Below, in pieces: positions 54,116 to 62,709 of a DNA stretch of 64,000 nucleotides. The stretch is taken from assembly GCA_965261105.1 (NCBI GenBank), contig CBDHCM010000006.1:3658001-3722000 (forward strand), in the 5' to 3' direction. A program made the translations under genes and the position numbers. Positions within the stretch are counted from its first letter, which is position 1, and every line of letters starts with the position of its first letter. Below the pieces are notes generated by a model. It had not been told where the DNA came from and ran no database searches. It worked only from the letters and a program-made list of their open reading frames with translations. Source of the stretch: Aldehydirespirator sp965261105 (lineage in GTDB: Bacteria; Actinomycetota; Acidimicrobiia; Acidimicrobiales; Aldehydirespiratoraceae).

Positions 54116-55330
54116 ATGACACCAGACCGAGCCGGAGTCTTCGGCGGGGTCGACACCCACAAAGACACCCATGTCGCCGCCGCGGTCGACGCGGCCGGGC
54201 GGCTGCTGGCCACGGCGGAGTTCGCGGCCGATTCCCGAGGCTATGACCAGCTCGCCGGCTGGCTGCAGTCTTGGGGCGCTGTGGGCCGCGTCGGAGTCGA
54301 GGGCACCGGATCCTACGGTGCGGGCCTCACCCGGCACCTCGCCGCGGCCGGCGTCGAGGTGGTGGAGGTGAACCGCCCGAACCGCCAGACGCGGCGCCGC
54401 CGCGGCAAGACCGACACCGTCGACGCCGAGACCGCAGCCCGCGCCGCGCTCAACGGCGACGCCACAGCTGTGCCCAAGTCCGCCGACGGGTGCGTCGAGG
54501 CGATCCGCACGCTGTCGCTGGCGCGGCGCTCAGCGGTCAAGGCCCGCACCGTCGCCGCCAACCAGATCAACGCTGTCGCGGTGACCGCCCCCGAGCACCT
54601 CAGAGACCGGCTGCGAGGACTCAAGACGCCTGAGATGGTCAAGGTCTGTGCCCGGTGGCGCATCGGCGCCGCCGGCGATCCCGCCGCCGGTGCGGCCAAA
54701 CGGGCACTGCGGGCGCTGGCGAGCCGCCACCGGGCGCTCACAGCAGAGATCGAGGGACTTGACGCAGAGCTGCTCGCACTGTGCGAGCGGGCCAACCCGG
54801 CGCTGCTGGGCACCTGCGGCGTCGGCGCCGAGGTCGCCTCAGCGCTGCTGGTCGCCGCCGGGGACAACCCCCAGCGGATGCGCAGCGAAGCGTCGTTCGC
54901 CGCGCTCTGCGGGGCCAGCCCCATCGAGGCGTCATCAGGGCCCAGGGTCCGCCACCGGCTCAACCGCGGCGGCAACCGCCAAGCCAACAACGCCCTGTGG
55001 CGCATCGCGATGGTCCGCCTGCGCTTCGACGAGCGCAGCATCGACTACGCCGCGCGCCGCCGAGCCGAGGGCAAGACCCGACGCGAGATCATCCGCTGCC
55101 TCAAGCGCCACATCGCACGCGAGATATACCGGCTGCTCACCGACCCGCCCCAGGTCCCACACGGCGACAGCCTGCGCCTCCAGCGCACCCGACGCGGGCT
55201 CACCATCGACACCGCAGCCCAAGCCCTCCACACGCACACCACCCGCATCTCAGCACTCGAACGGGGCCTCTACCACAACCGCGACCTCGCCGAACGCTAC
55301 CAACAACACCTCACCCAAATCACGACTTGA
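54116..55330 (+). CDS. IS110 family transposase with a C-terminal helix-turn-helix
   Basis: 404 residues from the ATG at 54,116, with GAGGAGGC upstream. The RuvC-like half has VFGGVDTHKDTHVAA, GRVGVEGTGSYGAGLTRHL and TDTVDAETAARAAL (DEDD residues). The Transposase_20 half has CGVGAEVASALLVAAG, FAALCGASPIEASSGPRVRH and GNRQANNALWRIA with the Ser region. After about residue 350 there is an added XRE-like helix-turn-helix (RLQRTRRGLTIDTAAQALHT, RISALERGLYHN), uncommon in IS110. The reaction is bridge-RNA-guided recombination in known relatives. Confidence 0.9.
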   Translation: MTPDRAGVFGGVDTHKDTHVAAAVDAAGRLLATAEFAADSRGYDQLAGWLQSWGAVGRVGVEGTGSYGAGLTRHLAAAGVEVVEVNRPNRQTRRRRGKTDTVDAETAARAALNGDATAVPKSADGCVEAIRTLSLARRSAVKARTVAANQINAVAVTAPEHLRDRLRGLKTPEMVKVCARWRIGAAGDPAAGAAKRALRALASRHRALTAEIEGLDAELLALCERANPALLGTCGVGAEVASALLVAAGDNPQRMRSEASFAALCGASPIEASSGPRVRHRLNRGGNRQANNALWRIAMVRLRFDERSIDYAARRRAEGKTRREIIRCLKRHIAREIYRLLTDPPQVPHGDSLRLQRTRRGLTIDTAAQALHTHTTRISALERGLYHNRDLAERYQQHLTQITT

Positions 55331-55525
55331 CAAACATAGGAGCATCACAGTTTTCGGCACCCACAGCCTCGACGACGAGTGGCAGGTGCAAGATCGCTGT
55401 TGCATCTCAGAAGACGCATGGGCCAGGGCACTCGTAACCGATAGGCTTGTCACGGTCGAGCCCACAGCCGGCAACGATCACCGCGACTTACCCCGAAGCC
55501 CACCGGTTGATGGGCCACCTCTCCC

Positions 55526-58525
55526 ATGGATCGTGACGTGACAGTGAACCGGCCTGCTACGACAAGTCAAGGGTCTCGGTGGAGAAGGTGGGATCCCCAC
55601 GTGCATCTGCCGGGCACGCTCTTCAACGATAAGTTCGGTGACCTATCAATCGAGGATGCTCTCACAAAGTTGGCTACCGCGACGCCGAGTATCGAGGCGA
55701 TTGGTGTCACCGATTATTTCATCACGGAGAGCTATCGTGAGGCCGCAACCGCACTCGACAACGGAGTCGCGCCAACCATCCGGTTTGCGTTCCCAAACGT
55801 TGAACTTCGACTCGACATCGCCACGGCTTCCAACCGCAGCGTCAATATTCACTTGCTGTGCCCACCCGATGAGGTCGACCAACTCGATCGATTCATCGGT
55901 AGGCTTGAGTTCAGTTGGAGCGAGAGACCCTACAGGGCGGATCGTGACGGGTTGATTCGGCTTGGCCGCGACTATTTGCAGGACTCCAAGCTGGACGAGG
56001 TCGCCGCCCTGAAGGCTGGCGCTATGCAATTCAAGGTGAGCTTCGAGAATCTACGGCTGCACTTTCGGACGGACCGATGGGCCCAGAAGAATGTTCTTGT
56101 CGCTGTGGCGGGCGGAGAGGGTGATGGCACATCAGGCCTTCGCGAGCCAAGAGGCGCCTTCGACGCGCGGAGGCAATCGATCGAACGCCTTGCAAATATC
56201 GTGTTCAGTGGTAACCCCAAGCAAGCGCGATTCTGGTCGGGGGCGGGCACGCTTCCGGAGCACGAACTTGTGAGAATCTATGGCGGCTTGAAGCCTTGCC
56301 TACACGGGAGTGATGCCCATGAAGCGTCGCGGCTCGGCCTTCCACACAGTGATCGATTCTGCTGGCTCAAGGGTGATCCGACGTTTGACACGTTGAGACT
56401 CGCCTGTCTCTCGCCAAAGACGAGAGTCCACATCGGTCAGGAGCCTACCGATCCCGCTAACACTCTTGGACGGATCATTCGCGTTGCTGTCCCCGGATCA
56501 GACTGGTTTGTCGATGAGACGGTAGATCTCAACCCCGGCCTCGTCGCAATCATTGGAGCTCGCGGTTCTGGAAAGACAGCTCTTGCCGATCTTGTCGCAG
56601 CTGGTGCCGGTTCGACTGAGCCGTTCGACAATGCCTCCTCTTTTGTGCGTCGAGCTGGAACGCTTCTCGATGATTCTCTCGCTATGGTCACTTGGAGCCA
56701 TGACGAGGTTACGACCTGTAACCTTTCTGAAGGCAATATTGCTGATCCCTTCTTGCGACCGGTGCGGTACCTTAGCCAGCAATTCGTGGAAAGGCTGTGC
56801 GCATCGGATGGAGTGTCGGATGAGTTGATCTCCGAGATTGAGCGAGTGATATTTGAAGCTTGGCCAGTCGATAAACGCCAAGGTGCGACGACATTCCGTG
56901 AGTTGCTTGGAATCCTTTTGACCTCAGCACGGCACCGTCAGTCAGCGGAACTTGATGCTGTTCTCAACCTCAGCGATCAAATGACAGAGATGAGAACGCG
57001 CCGTAACGCGTTGACGCGACAGCGCGAGCTGTTGAAAGAACTGAAGGATCGACTAGCAAAGCTGAACAGCGAAATCAAGAAACTGACAAAGCGCGCTGGC
57101 AAGAAGAGTGCTGATCGACACAGCATCGTCTCAACTGTACTTCGAGAGCGTCAAGAACAGGTTCAGAGTCTCCATCGGCGCCAGACGGCGCTAAAGGGAT
57201 TGAGGAGTGCCGTTCAGACCGCCCGTAGAACCAGCTTTCCACAGATACTTGAACGGCTACGAATAGACTACAATACTGCTGAACTCACGGACGGTGAGTG
57301 GGAGGGCTTCCAGATTGACTTCAAGGGAGATGTAGATCAACTTCTCAAGCGAACATTAAAGAAGGTCAACAAACGGATAGCTGATCTTCATGGGCCCATC
57401 TTTGACGATCCGAAGTCAGTGATACTCGACGAACTATCGCGAGATGAACTCCTTAAGCGCTCAATCAATGAATTGAAGGCCGATGAGGAACGATTGCGTC
57501 AACTGGTGGGTCTCGACAAGGTTCGTAGCAAGCAACTCAAGGGTCTAACGGAAGAGGCGGGAGAGGTTCGTGCCAAGATCAAGAGACTAGAGAAAGAGAT
57601 TGAGCGCACAGAGAATGAGAGTACGAAAAAGTTGTCGTCTCGTCGCCTTAAGCGCTACGAGGCCTATTTCAAGGCGCTCCTTGAAGAAGAAACTGAACTC
57701 CGAGCACTCTACGCGCCTCTGGATGAGATGCTTAAGCAGTTCGGTGCTTCCGTCGCGAAACTCAGTTTCGTGGTCAAGCGAGTCGTCGATGTGGCAGCTT
57801 GGGCTGATCAGGGCGAGAGTCTGCTCGACCTGAGACGCGACGGTCGATTCCGCGGTGAGGGCGCTCTAGCCCAAGTTGCCCAACGCCAATTGGCACCAGC
57901 GTGGGAAAACGGCAACGCTCGCGAAGCAGCAGAGGCTATCCACGCCTTTGTCAATGAATACAGTGGTGATCTGCGCGACCAGCGACCCGTGCACAGCGAT
58001 GGCAATGGCGCTTTCGGCGAGTGGGACGGCAACATTTCGCGCTGGCTGTATCGCACAGACCACATTGAACTTCGATACAGCCTGGAGTACGACGGGTTGA
58101 ACATCGAACGGCTATCGCCCGGATCGAGGGGTATCGTGCTCCTGCTGCTCTACTTGGCGGTCGACCAGGAGGAGACCGATCCGCTCATCATCGATCAGCC
58201 GGAAGAGAATCTTGATCCTCAGTCGGTCTATTCGGAACTGGTCAGACTATTCCGGTCGGCGAGCGACCGACGACAAATCATCATGGTGACTCACAACGCG
58301 AACCTAGTCGTGAACACTGATGTCGACCAGGTCATTGTGGCCCACTGTGGGCTGCTGGAGGAGGGGCGCCTGCCCGAACTGCAGTACGTCTGCGGAGGTT
58401 TAGAAGCTCCGGAGATTCGTCTCGCAGTGTGTGAAGTACTCGAAGGAGGCGCTGAGGCCTTCAGACAGCGAGCGCGGCGCCTGGGAGTGGATCTGTCTAT
58501 AGACGAACCGGCGCCAGAGCCGTGA
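55526..58525 (+). CDS. TrlF-type PHP-domain SMC-like ATPase
   Basis: 999 residues. Residues about 20-300 are a PHP phosphoesterase domain with its metal ligands in place: DPHVHLPG (HxH), IGVTDYFI, FPNVELRL, NIHLLC and LHGSDAHEASRLG. The SMC-like ATPase follows: Walker A IGARGSGKTA (about 343-351), a long coiled coil (about 460-740, rich in Lys/Glu/Arg, for example LRERQEQVQSLHRRQ), the signature LSPGSRG and Walker B LIIDQPEENLDP (about 886). The end, LEGGAEAFRQRARRLG, resembles that of the ATPase at 21.2 kb. This layout matches proteins annotated TrlF. A nucleic-acid-guarding nuclease role is inferred. Low GC and frequent AT-ending codons mark it as foreign even within the island. Confidence 0.85.
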   Translation: MDRDVTVNRPATTSQGSRWRRWDPHVHLPGTLFNDKFGDLSIEDALTKLATATPSIEAIGVTDYFITESYREAATALDNGVAPTIRFAFPNVELRLDIATASNRSVNIHLLCPPDEVDQLDRFIGRLEFSWSERPYRADRDGLIRLGRDYLQDSKLDEVAALKAGAMQFKVSFENLRLHFRTDRWAQKNVLVAVAGGEGDGTSGLREPRGAFDARRQSIERLANIVFSGNPKQARFWSGAGTLPEHELVRIYGGLKPCLHGSDAHEASRLGLPHSDRFCWLKGDPTFDTLRLACLSPKTRVHIGQEPTDPANTLGRIIRVAVPGSDWFVDETVDLNPGLVAIIGARGSGKTALADLVAAGAGSTEPFDNASSFVRRAGTLLDDSLAMVTWSHDEVTTCNLSEGNIADPFLRPVRYLSQQFVERLCASDGVSDELISEIERVIFEAWPVDKRQGATTFRELLGILLTSARHRQSAELDAVLNLSDQMTEMRTRRNALTRQRELLKELKDRLAKLNSEIKKLTKRAGKKSADRHSIVSTVLRERQEQVQSLHRRQTALKGLRSAVQTARRTSFPQILERLRIDYNTAELTDGEWEGFQIDFKGDVDQLLKRTLKKVNKRIADLHGPIFDDPKSVILDELSRDELLKRSINELKADEERLRQLVGLDKVRSKQLKGLTEEAGEVRAKIKRLEKEIERTENESTKKLSSRRLKRYEAYFKALLEEETELRALYAPLDEMLKQFGASVAKLSFVVKRVVDVAAWADQGESLLDLRRDGRFRGEGALAQVAQRQLAPAWENGNAREAAEAIHAFVNEYSGDLRDQRPVHSDGNGAFGEWDGNISRWLYRTDHIELRYSLEYDGLNIERLSPGSRGIVLLLLYLAVDQEETDPLIIDQPEENLDPQSVYSELVRLFRSASDRRQIIMVTHNANLVVNTDVDQVIVAHCGLLEEGRLPELQYVCGGLEAPEIRLAVCEVLEGGAEAFRQRARRLGVDLSIDEPAPEP

Positions 58526-58975
58526 CAATCGTCCGTTGGGACGATAGAAGCAGTGCGATGAGGCCCTTCCTACTACAGGCGCACCATCGACCGCCGAAGA
58601 GAAGCGGACGTCCTTCGCGGGCTCGGTGTCCTTTGGCGGCGCCAGCGACAGGGCCGGCAGCGCGCACCGGGGCCGGCAGGTCCAAGTGGCGATCGTGGGC
58701 GGCGCCGTGGAGATCAGCCAGCGGCGAGATCCTCCGCGTCCACGCCATCAAACATGACCGCAGCCGTGAGCACGGCGCGTTCGCCAACGCAGGCGGCAGA
58801 CCGTCGCGCATCAACGCCGCGTGAAACCTGCGCCCTGATTCTCACCTGGTATTGCACAGGCAGGTGGGCCTTTTGTCTTTGCTGTCAGTTTGCTTGATCT
58901 CGGGCGGGGATGGTGGCGTGACGGATCTCGTTCTCGGCCACCAACTCACAGTCCTGCACCGACAGGACGACCGTG
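58526..58975. other. Remnant region after the PHP-ATPase gene
   Basis: A plus-strand frame near 58,700-58,824 ends GEILRVHAIKHDRSREHGAF then ANAGGRPSRINAA and a stop, the tail of an rve-type transposase, with a frame break just before. CACCTGGTATTGCACAGGC at about 58,847 resembles CACCGGGTATTGCACAGGC at about 32,452, perhaps the end of another element. No complete gene. Confidence 0.45.
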
Positions 58976-60915
58976 GTGAGTGGCGGGAGGGAACCTCCCC
59001 CTCCCGCTCTCTTAGAACCGTACGTGACAGTCTCCCGTCATACGGCTCCCACAGTTCGGCGTTGGGTTGAAGCGAGGAGGTGCCAGTGGGCGAAGAGTTG
59101 TGGCTCGCGCTGTCGGGCAGCGTCGAGCCATCTCCATGCTTTGGTGGGTTGGCCTCGCAATCGTTTGAACTTCTGCATCGCCCATCGGACGAGGTGTTCG
59201 TCGATGCGCGCTGCGATGGCATACAACTCGGAGCGGTAGAAGGCTCCGTAGTAGTTGAACCAGCCTCGGACCGGGGCGTTGATGGCCCGGGCGAGTCCGG
59301 CGAGGTCCGTTGCGCTGCGACGGTTGAGGTGCCAGTCCCTGATCTGTTTGCCGATCGCCTTTTTTCGCGTTGGGGCTCATGGCTGGTGAGAAGCTCACGA
59401 AGAAGCCTCGTCGGCCACGGGCCAGGCGGCCCCGGAAGGTGTAGCCGAGAAAGTCGAAGCTGGTGTGCTCGGACTCGTCACGGCGGTTCGTGTCTTTGCA
59501 GTACACGATCTTCGTCTTGTCGGGATGCAGCTCAAGGCCCAGGGACCCGAGCCGCGCAGCGAGATCGGCCCACAGTTGTTGGGCCTGTTGCTCGGTGTTG
59601 CAGTGGATGACCACATCATCCGCGTAACGCTCGAACGGACAGCCGGGGTGTTCCCGGTCCATCCACTTGTCGAACGCATAGTGCATGAAGAGGTTCGCGA
59701 GCAGCGGCGAGATCGGAGATCCCTGTGGGGTTCCCATCTCTCGCGGCGCGTCGGTTCCGTCTGCCATCGTCATGGGGGCTTTGAGCCACCGTTGGATGTA
59801 GAGCAGAACCCAACGCTCGTCGGTGTGGTGAGCGACCGCCTTCATGAGCAGATCATGGCCAACGCTGTCAAAGAAGGCCCGGACATCGAGATCGAGCACC
59901 CAGTCCTTGTTCCAACAACGCTTGCGAGCCACGGCCAACGCGCCGTGGGCGCTTCGCCCAGGCCGGTATCCGTAGCTGTCGGGGTGGAAGATCGGCTCAA
60001 GCTTCTCTTCCAGCAGCATCGCGGCCGCGGTCTGGGCCACCCGGTCTGCCACATTCGGCACACCGAGAACTCTGACCCCGGCCCCATGATCCTTCGGTAT
60101 CTCAACCGCTCGCACCGGCCCCGGGAAATAGCTCCCCGAAGACATCCGATTCCACAGCTTGTAGAGGTTGTCCACCTCGTTGACCGCGAAATCGTCGATG
60201 CTCACAGCGTCCACGCCCGGCGCTCCACTGTTCGCTCGGACCTTCTCCCACGCCTCGAAAACGAGACGCTTCCGAATTTCAAACGACTTCAACTTCTTCT
60301 GCTTCGGTCCATCTGTCGGTTCCTCCCCCGAGGGGTTGACCTCCAAACGACCGTGAACTGCCCGGCCCCTTCGCTCCGGCCCCATTACAGGGCCCTCACC
60401 GCTACTACGGGCCGGTCCGCCCCTGTGCCCCGCATCGGTACTCTCGCACTCGCAGTGTCCGCTGCTTGTGGTTCTCCCTCTCGCGGCCAAAAACCCTGGC
60501 CGTCACTATCGGGGCGACAGGTTCTCCTGTTCCATGCCAGCGCCTGCGACGAGCTCACGCCACCTATACACCGAGCACCGCCGGGGCCACATACAGGCAG
60601 CTCCCCGACTGAGGGCCCACCGCAGCGAGCCTTTGTCCCGAGACCACCCACAGATCCCAGTTTCGATGCCATCGTTGTTTCGTTTCGATGCGTCAGCAGT
60701 GGTTCACACATGTTCGTCTTCTCATCGCACACCCGCCCCGCTACAGCGAGACGTCACCCGCAGCGCTCACCACCCCGGCTCTTGACCGACGCAGCCTGCG
60801 GTGGTTTGGAATCTCCGCCTGCACGGCGACCCCGGAGGACCTACCTCCATCACTGGCACAGCACGGATCGTGCCGACGATCTTCTACATCATCATCACTT
60901 CCCTTCAGGACACAC
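58976..60915 (-). mobile_element. Group II intron, copy C
   Basis: 1940 bp from 5' GTGTGTCC (60,915) to 3' CCACTCAC (58,976), with domain V at 59,015-59,048. The 5' exon is MITE copy C. The reverse transcriptase has lost its frame near 59,365. Confidence 0.88.
59038..60385 (-). pseudogene. Group II intron reverse transcriptase, copy C, frameshifted
   Basis: The RT domain is intact through MSPNAKK, including FERYADDVVIHCNT. A run of six T on the plus strand near 59,360 (five in none of the other copies) then shifts the frame, so the maturase domain X, encoded at 59,038-59,360, is out of frame. A homopolymer sequencing error is possible. Confidence 0.82.
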
Positions 60916-61066
60916 GTGGGTGCCGGAACTCTGCCGTGGTCGTTGACCTGCCGCGATGGGAGCCGATGCTGAGTCCTCGTGTACCGCATCATGTACCGAT
61001 TCCTGGTCCCAGGATGGAGCGCGAAACCCCTGGTCAGCGCCCACAACCGAATTATGGGCACCCACA
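60916..61066 (-). repeat. ISx-derived MITE, copy C
   Basis: 151 bp with the same structure as copies A and E (GTGGGTGCCGGAACTCTGC to ATTATGGGCACCCACA). Its outer end interrupts the excisionase-like gene. Confidence 0.72.
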
Positions 61067-61156
61067 GCCCGGGAGTGGACACTTGATCCGCCGCACCAGC
61101 GTGGTCTTGGAGATGCGGAGCCTCTGGCGAACCTCCGTCGGTGTCAGGAACTGCAT
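61067..61156 (-). pseudogene. Excisionase-like helix-turn-helix protein, truncated
   Basis: MQFLTPTEVRQRLRISKTTL then VRRIKCPLPG is the start of a winged-helix, AlpA/Xis-like protein of the kind encoded beside P4-type integrases. It is cut after 30 residues by MITE copy C. It lies 120 bp inside the right core site, where an excisionase is expected. Its loss would leave the island unable to excise by itself. Confidence 0.6.
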
Positions 61157-61232
61157 GGGCACTATGATCCCCCACAGTCCCGACGGGTGATCGTAAACGG
61201 TTTGGGGTGCCCGGTGAGTTGAACCGACAGGT

Positions 61233-61255
61233 GGCAGTAACTGGGGCAGTAACCA
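61233..61255 (+). repeat. Right copy of the 23-bp terminal repeat
   Basis: It is identical to 14,813-14,835 and lies 45 bases from the right core. Two GGCAGTAAC units suggest binding by the integrase arm domain. Confidence 0.6.
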
Positions 61256-61277
61256 GGTTGTGTCCAAGTGCTCTGAG

Positions 61278-61319
61278 CTACCAGTTTGTAGCAATATATT
61301 GGGTCTCGCAGAACTCGTA
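61278..61319 (-). other. Right attachment site within the 3' end of gabD
   Basis: It encodes YEFCETQYIATNW and the stop of the aldehyde dehydrogenase. Bases 61,300-61,319 equal 14,645-14,664. Bases 61,278-61,299 are supplied by the element and differ from the stranded host copy at 8 of 22 positions. Confidence 0.82.
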
Positions 61320-62705
61320 GATGCCCTCGGAGGCTCCCTCGCGGCCCAGGCCGGACTGTTTCATGCCGCCGAAGGGAGCGGCCGGGTCCGACACCGCGCC
61401 CCGGTTGAGCCCGACCATGCCGGCCTCTATGCGCTCGCAAACCCTCAGGCCCTTGGCCAGGTCCTCGGTGTACACGTAACCCATCAGACCCATCTCGGTG
61501 TCGTTGGCCGCGGCGATCATGGCGTCGGTGTCGGCGAAGCTGGTCACTGGCGCCACCGGCCCGAAGATCTCCTCGCGGGTGATGGGCGCAGCCACATCCA
61601 CCCCGCCGAGCACCGTGGGCTCGTAGAAGAACCCGGGCCCGTCGATGGCCGAGCCGCCGGTCACCGCGCTGGCCCCACCGTTGATTGCGCCCTGCACGAG
61701 CTTGTCGATGTTGGCCACCGCGCCCGAGTTGATCATCGGGCCGCAGGTCACGTCAGGGTCGAAGCCGCTGCCCACCTTCATCGACCCCATGGCCGCCGCC
61801 AGCCGCTCCACGAACTCGTCGTGCGCCGGCTCCTCCACGAAGAACCGGTTGGCTGCGGTGCAGGTCTCGGCCGAGTGGCGCATCTTGGCCACGATGGCCC
61901 CGGCGGTGGCCGCCTCCAGGTCGGCGTCGGCGAACACCACGAAGGGCGCGTTGCCGCCCAGTTCCATCACCGTCTTGAGGACCCGGTCGGCGCAGCGCCG
62001 CAGCAGCATCCGCCCCACCTCGGTGGAGCCGGTGAACGACACCATGCGCACGGCCCGATGGTCCACCGCGGCGTCGAACCAGGGACCCGACGCAGTGGTG
62101 GGAACCAGGTTGACCACGCCCGGCGGCACTCCGGCGGTGGCCAACAGCTCGCCCACTCGCAGCGCGGTGAGGGGCGCCTCCCGAGGTGGCTTGATCACCA
62201 CCGCGTTGCCCGCGCCCAGCGCCGGGGCCAGCTTGCGGGTGATCATCGCCGCCGGGAAGTTCCACGGGGTGATCATCACCACCACCCCCACCGGCGGATG
62301 GCGGGTGATGATGCGCTTGTCGCCGGATGGGGCGGTGCTGATCGTGCCGTGGATGCGCACCGTCTCCTCGGCGTTCCAGCGGAAGAACTCGGCCGCGTAG
62401 GCCACTTCGCCGATGGCGTCGGCCCTGGGCTTGCCGTGCTCAAGGGTGATCAGGTCGGCAAGCTCGTCGGTGTGCTCGATGAGGATCCGGTGACAGTCGC
62501 GCAGGATCTCCGACCGGACCCGGGGGGCAGTCGCGGCCCAGCCGGGCTGGGCGGCCGCGGCCGCGTCGCAGGCGGCGACGGCGTCAGCCGGACCGCCCGC
62601 GGCCACCTCGGCGACACCGTCTCCGGTGGCCGGGTCGAGCACCTCGATCCTCTCCGCGGTGGCGGCATCTCGCCAGCGCCCTCCAATGAGCATCCGCGTC
62701 TGCAT
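61278..62705 (-). CDS. gabD: NAD(P)-dependent aldehyde dehydrogenase, succinate-semialdehyde dehydrogenase-like
   Basis: 475 residues from the ATG at 62,705 (MQTRMLIGGRWRDA). VVVMITPWNFPAAMITRKLA and SFTGSTEVGRMLL form the cofactor fold, with the catalytic Glu in VMELGGNAPFVVF and the nucleophile Cys in SAETCTAANRFFVEE. EEIFGPVAPVTSF and GMKQSGLGREGASEGIYEF close the fold. The overall pattern is that of GabD-like enzymes, which oxidise succinate semialdehyde and similar semialdehydes. The last residues ATNW come from the integrated island in place of the host AADW. It lies 4 bases after the HpaE-like gene. Confidence 0.85.
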   Translation of the reverse strand: MQTRMLIGGRWRDAATAERIEVLDPATGDGVAEVAAGGPADAVAACDAAAAAQPGWAATAPRVRSEILRDCHRILIEHTDELADLITLEHGKPRADAIGEVAYAAEFFRWNAEETVRIHGTISTAPSGDKRIITRHPPVGVVVMITPWNFPAAMITRKLAPALGAGNAVVIKPPREAPLTALRVGELLATAGVPPGVVNLVPTTASGPWFDAAVDHRAVRMVSFTGSTEVGRMLLRRCADRVLKTVMELGGNAPFVVFADADLEAATAGAIVAKMRHSAETCTAANRFFVEEPAHDEFVERLAAAMGSMKVGSGFDPDVTCGPMINSGAVANIDKLVQGAINGGASAVTGGSAIDGPGFFYEPTVLGGVDVAAPITREEIFGPVAPVTSFADTDAMIAAANDTEMGLMGYVYTEDLAKGLRVCERIEAGMVGLNRGAVSDPAAPFGGMKQSGLGREGASEGIYEFCETQYIATNW

Positions 62706-62709
62706 TGCC

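Larger units (their letters stand above)
53888..55346 (+). mobile_element. IS110-family element (apparently complete)
   Basis: About 1.46 kb, bounded by the interrupted ISx end. It has no terminal inverted repeats, as is normal for IS110. There is a long non-coding left side of about 225 bases and a short right side. Confidence 0.65.
52757..55365 (+). mobile_element. ISx copy 2, carrying IS110 in its right end
   Basis: The left end GTGGGTGCCGGAAACTCGG begins right at the intron 5' end, and the right end GTTTTCGGCACCCACAG lies at 55,350-55,366. The transposase region ends near 53,887 and resumes as terminal repeat only after the IS110, so IS110 landed inside the right terminal repeat. Confidence 0.65.
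14645..61319. mobile_element. Integrated genomic (defence) island, about 46.7 kb
   Basis: It is bounded by the 20-bp core repeat. A tyrosine integrase gene reads inward from the left end and an excisionase-like remnant lies at the right. Inside are six apparently intact defence-type modules, several decayed ones and many nested insertion elements; nothing inside resembles the catabolic backbone. Plasmid or phage structural genes were not seen, so the element type beyond 'integrase island' is unknown. Confidence 0.85.
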
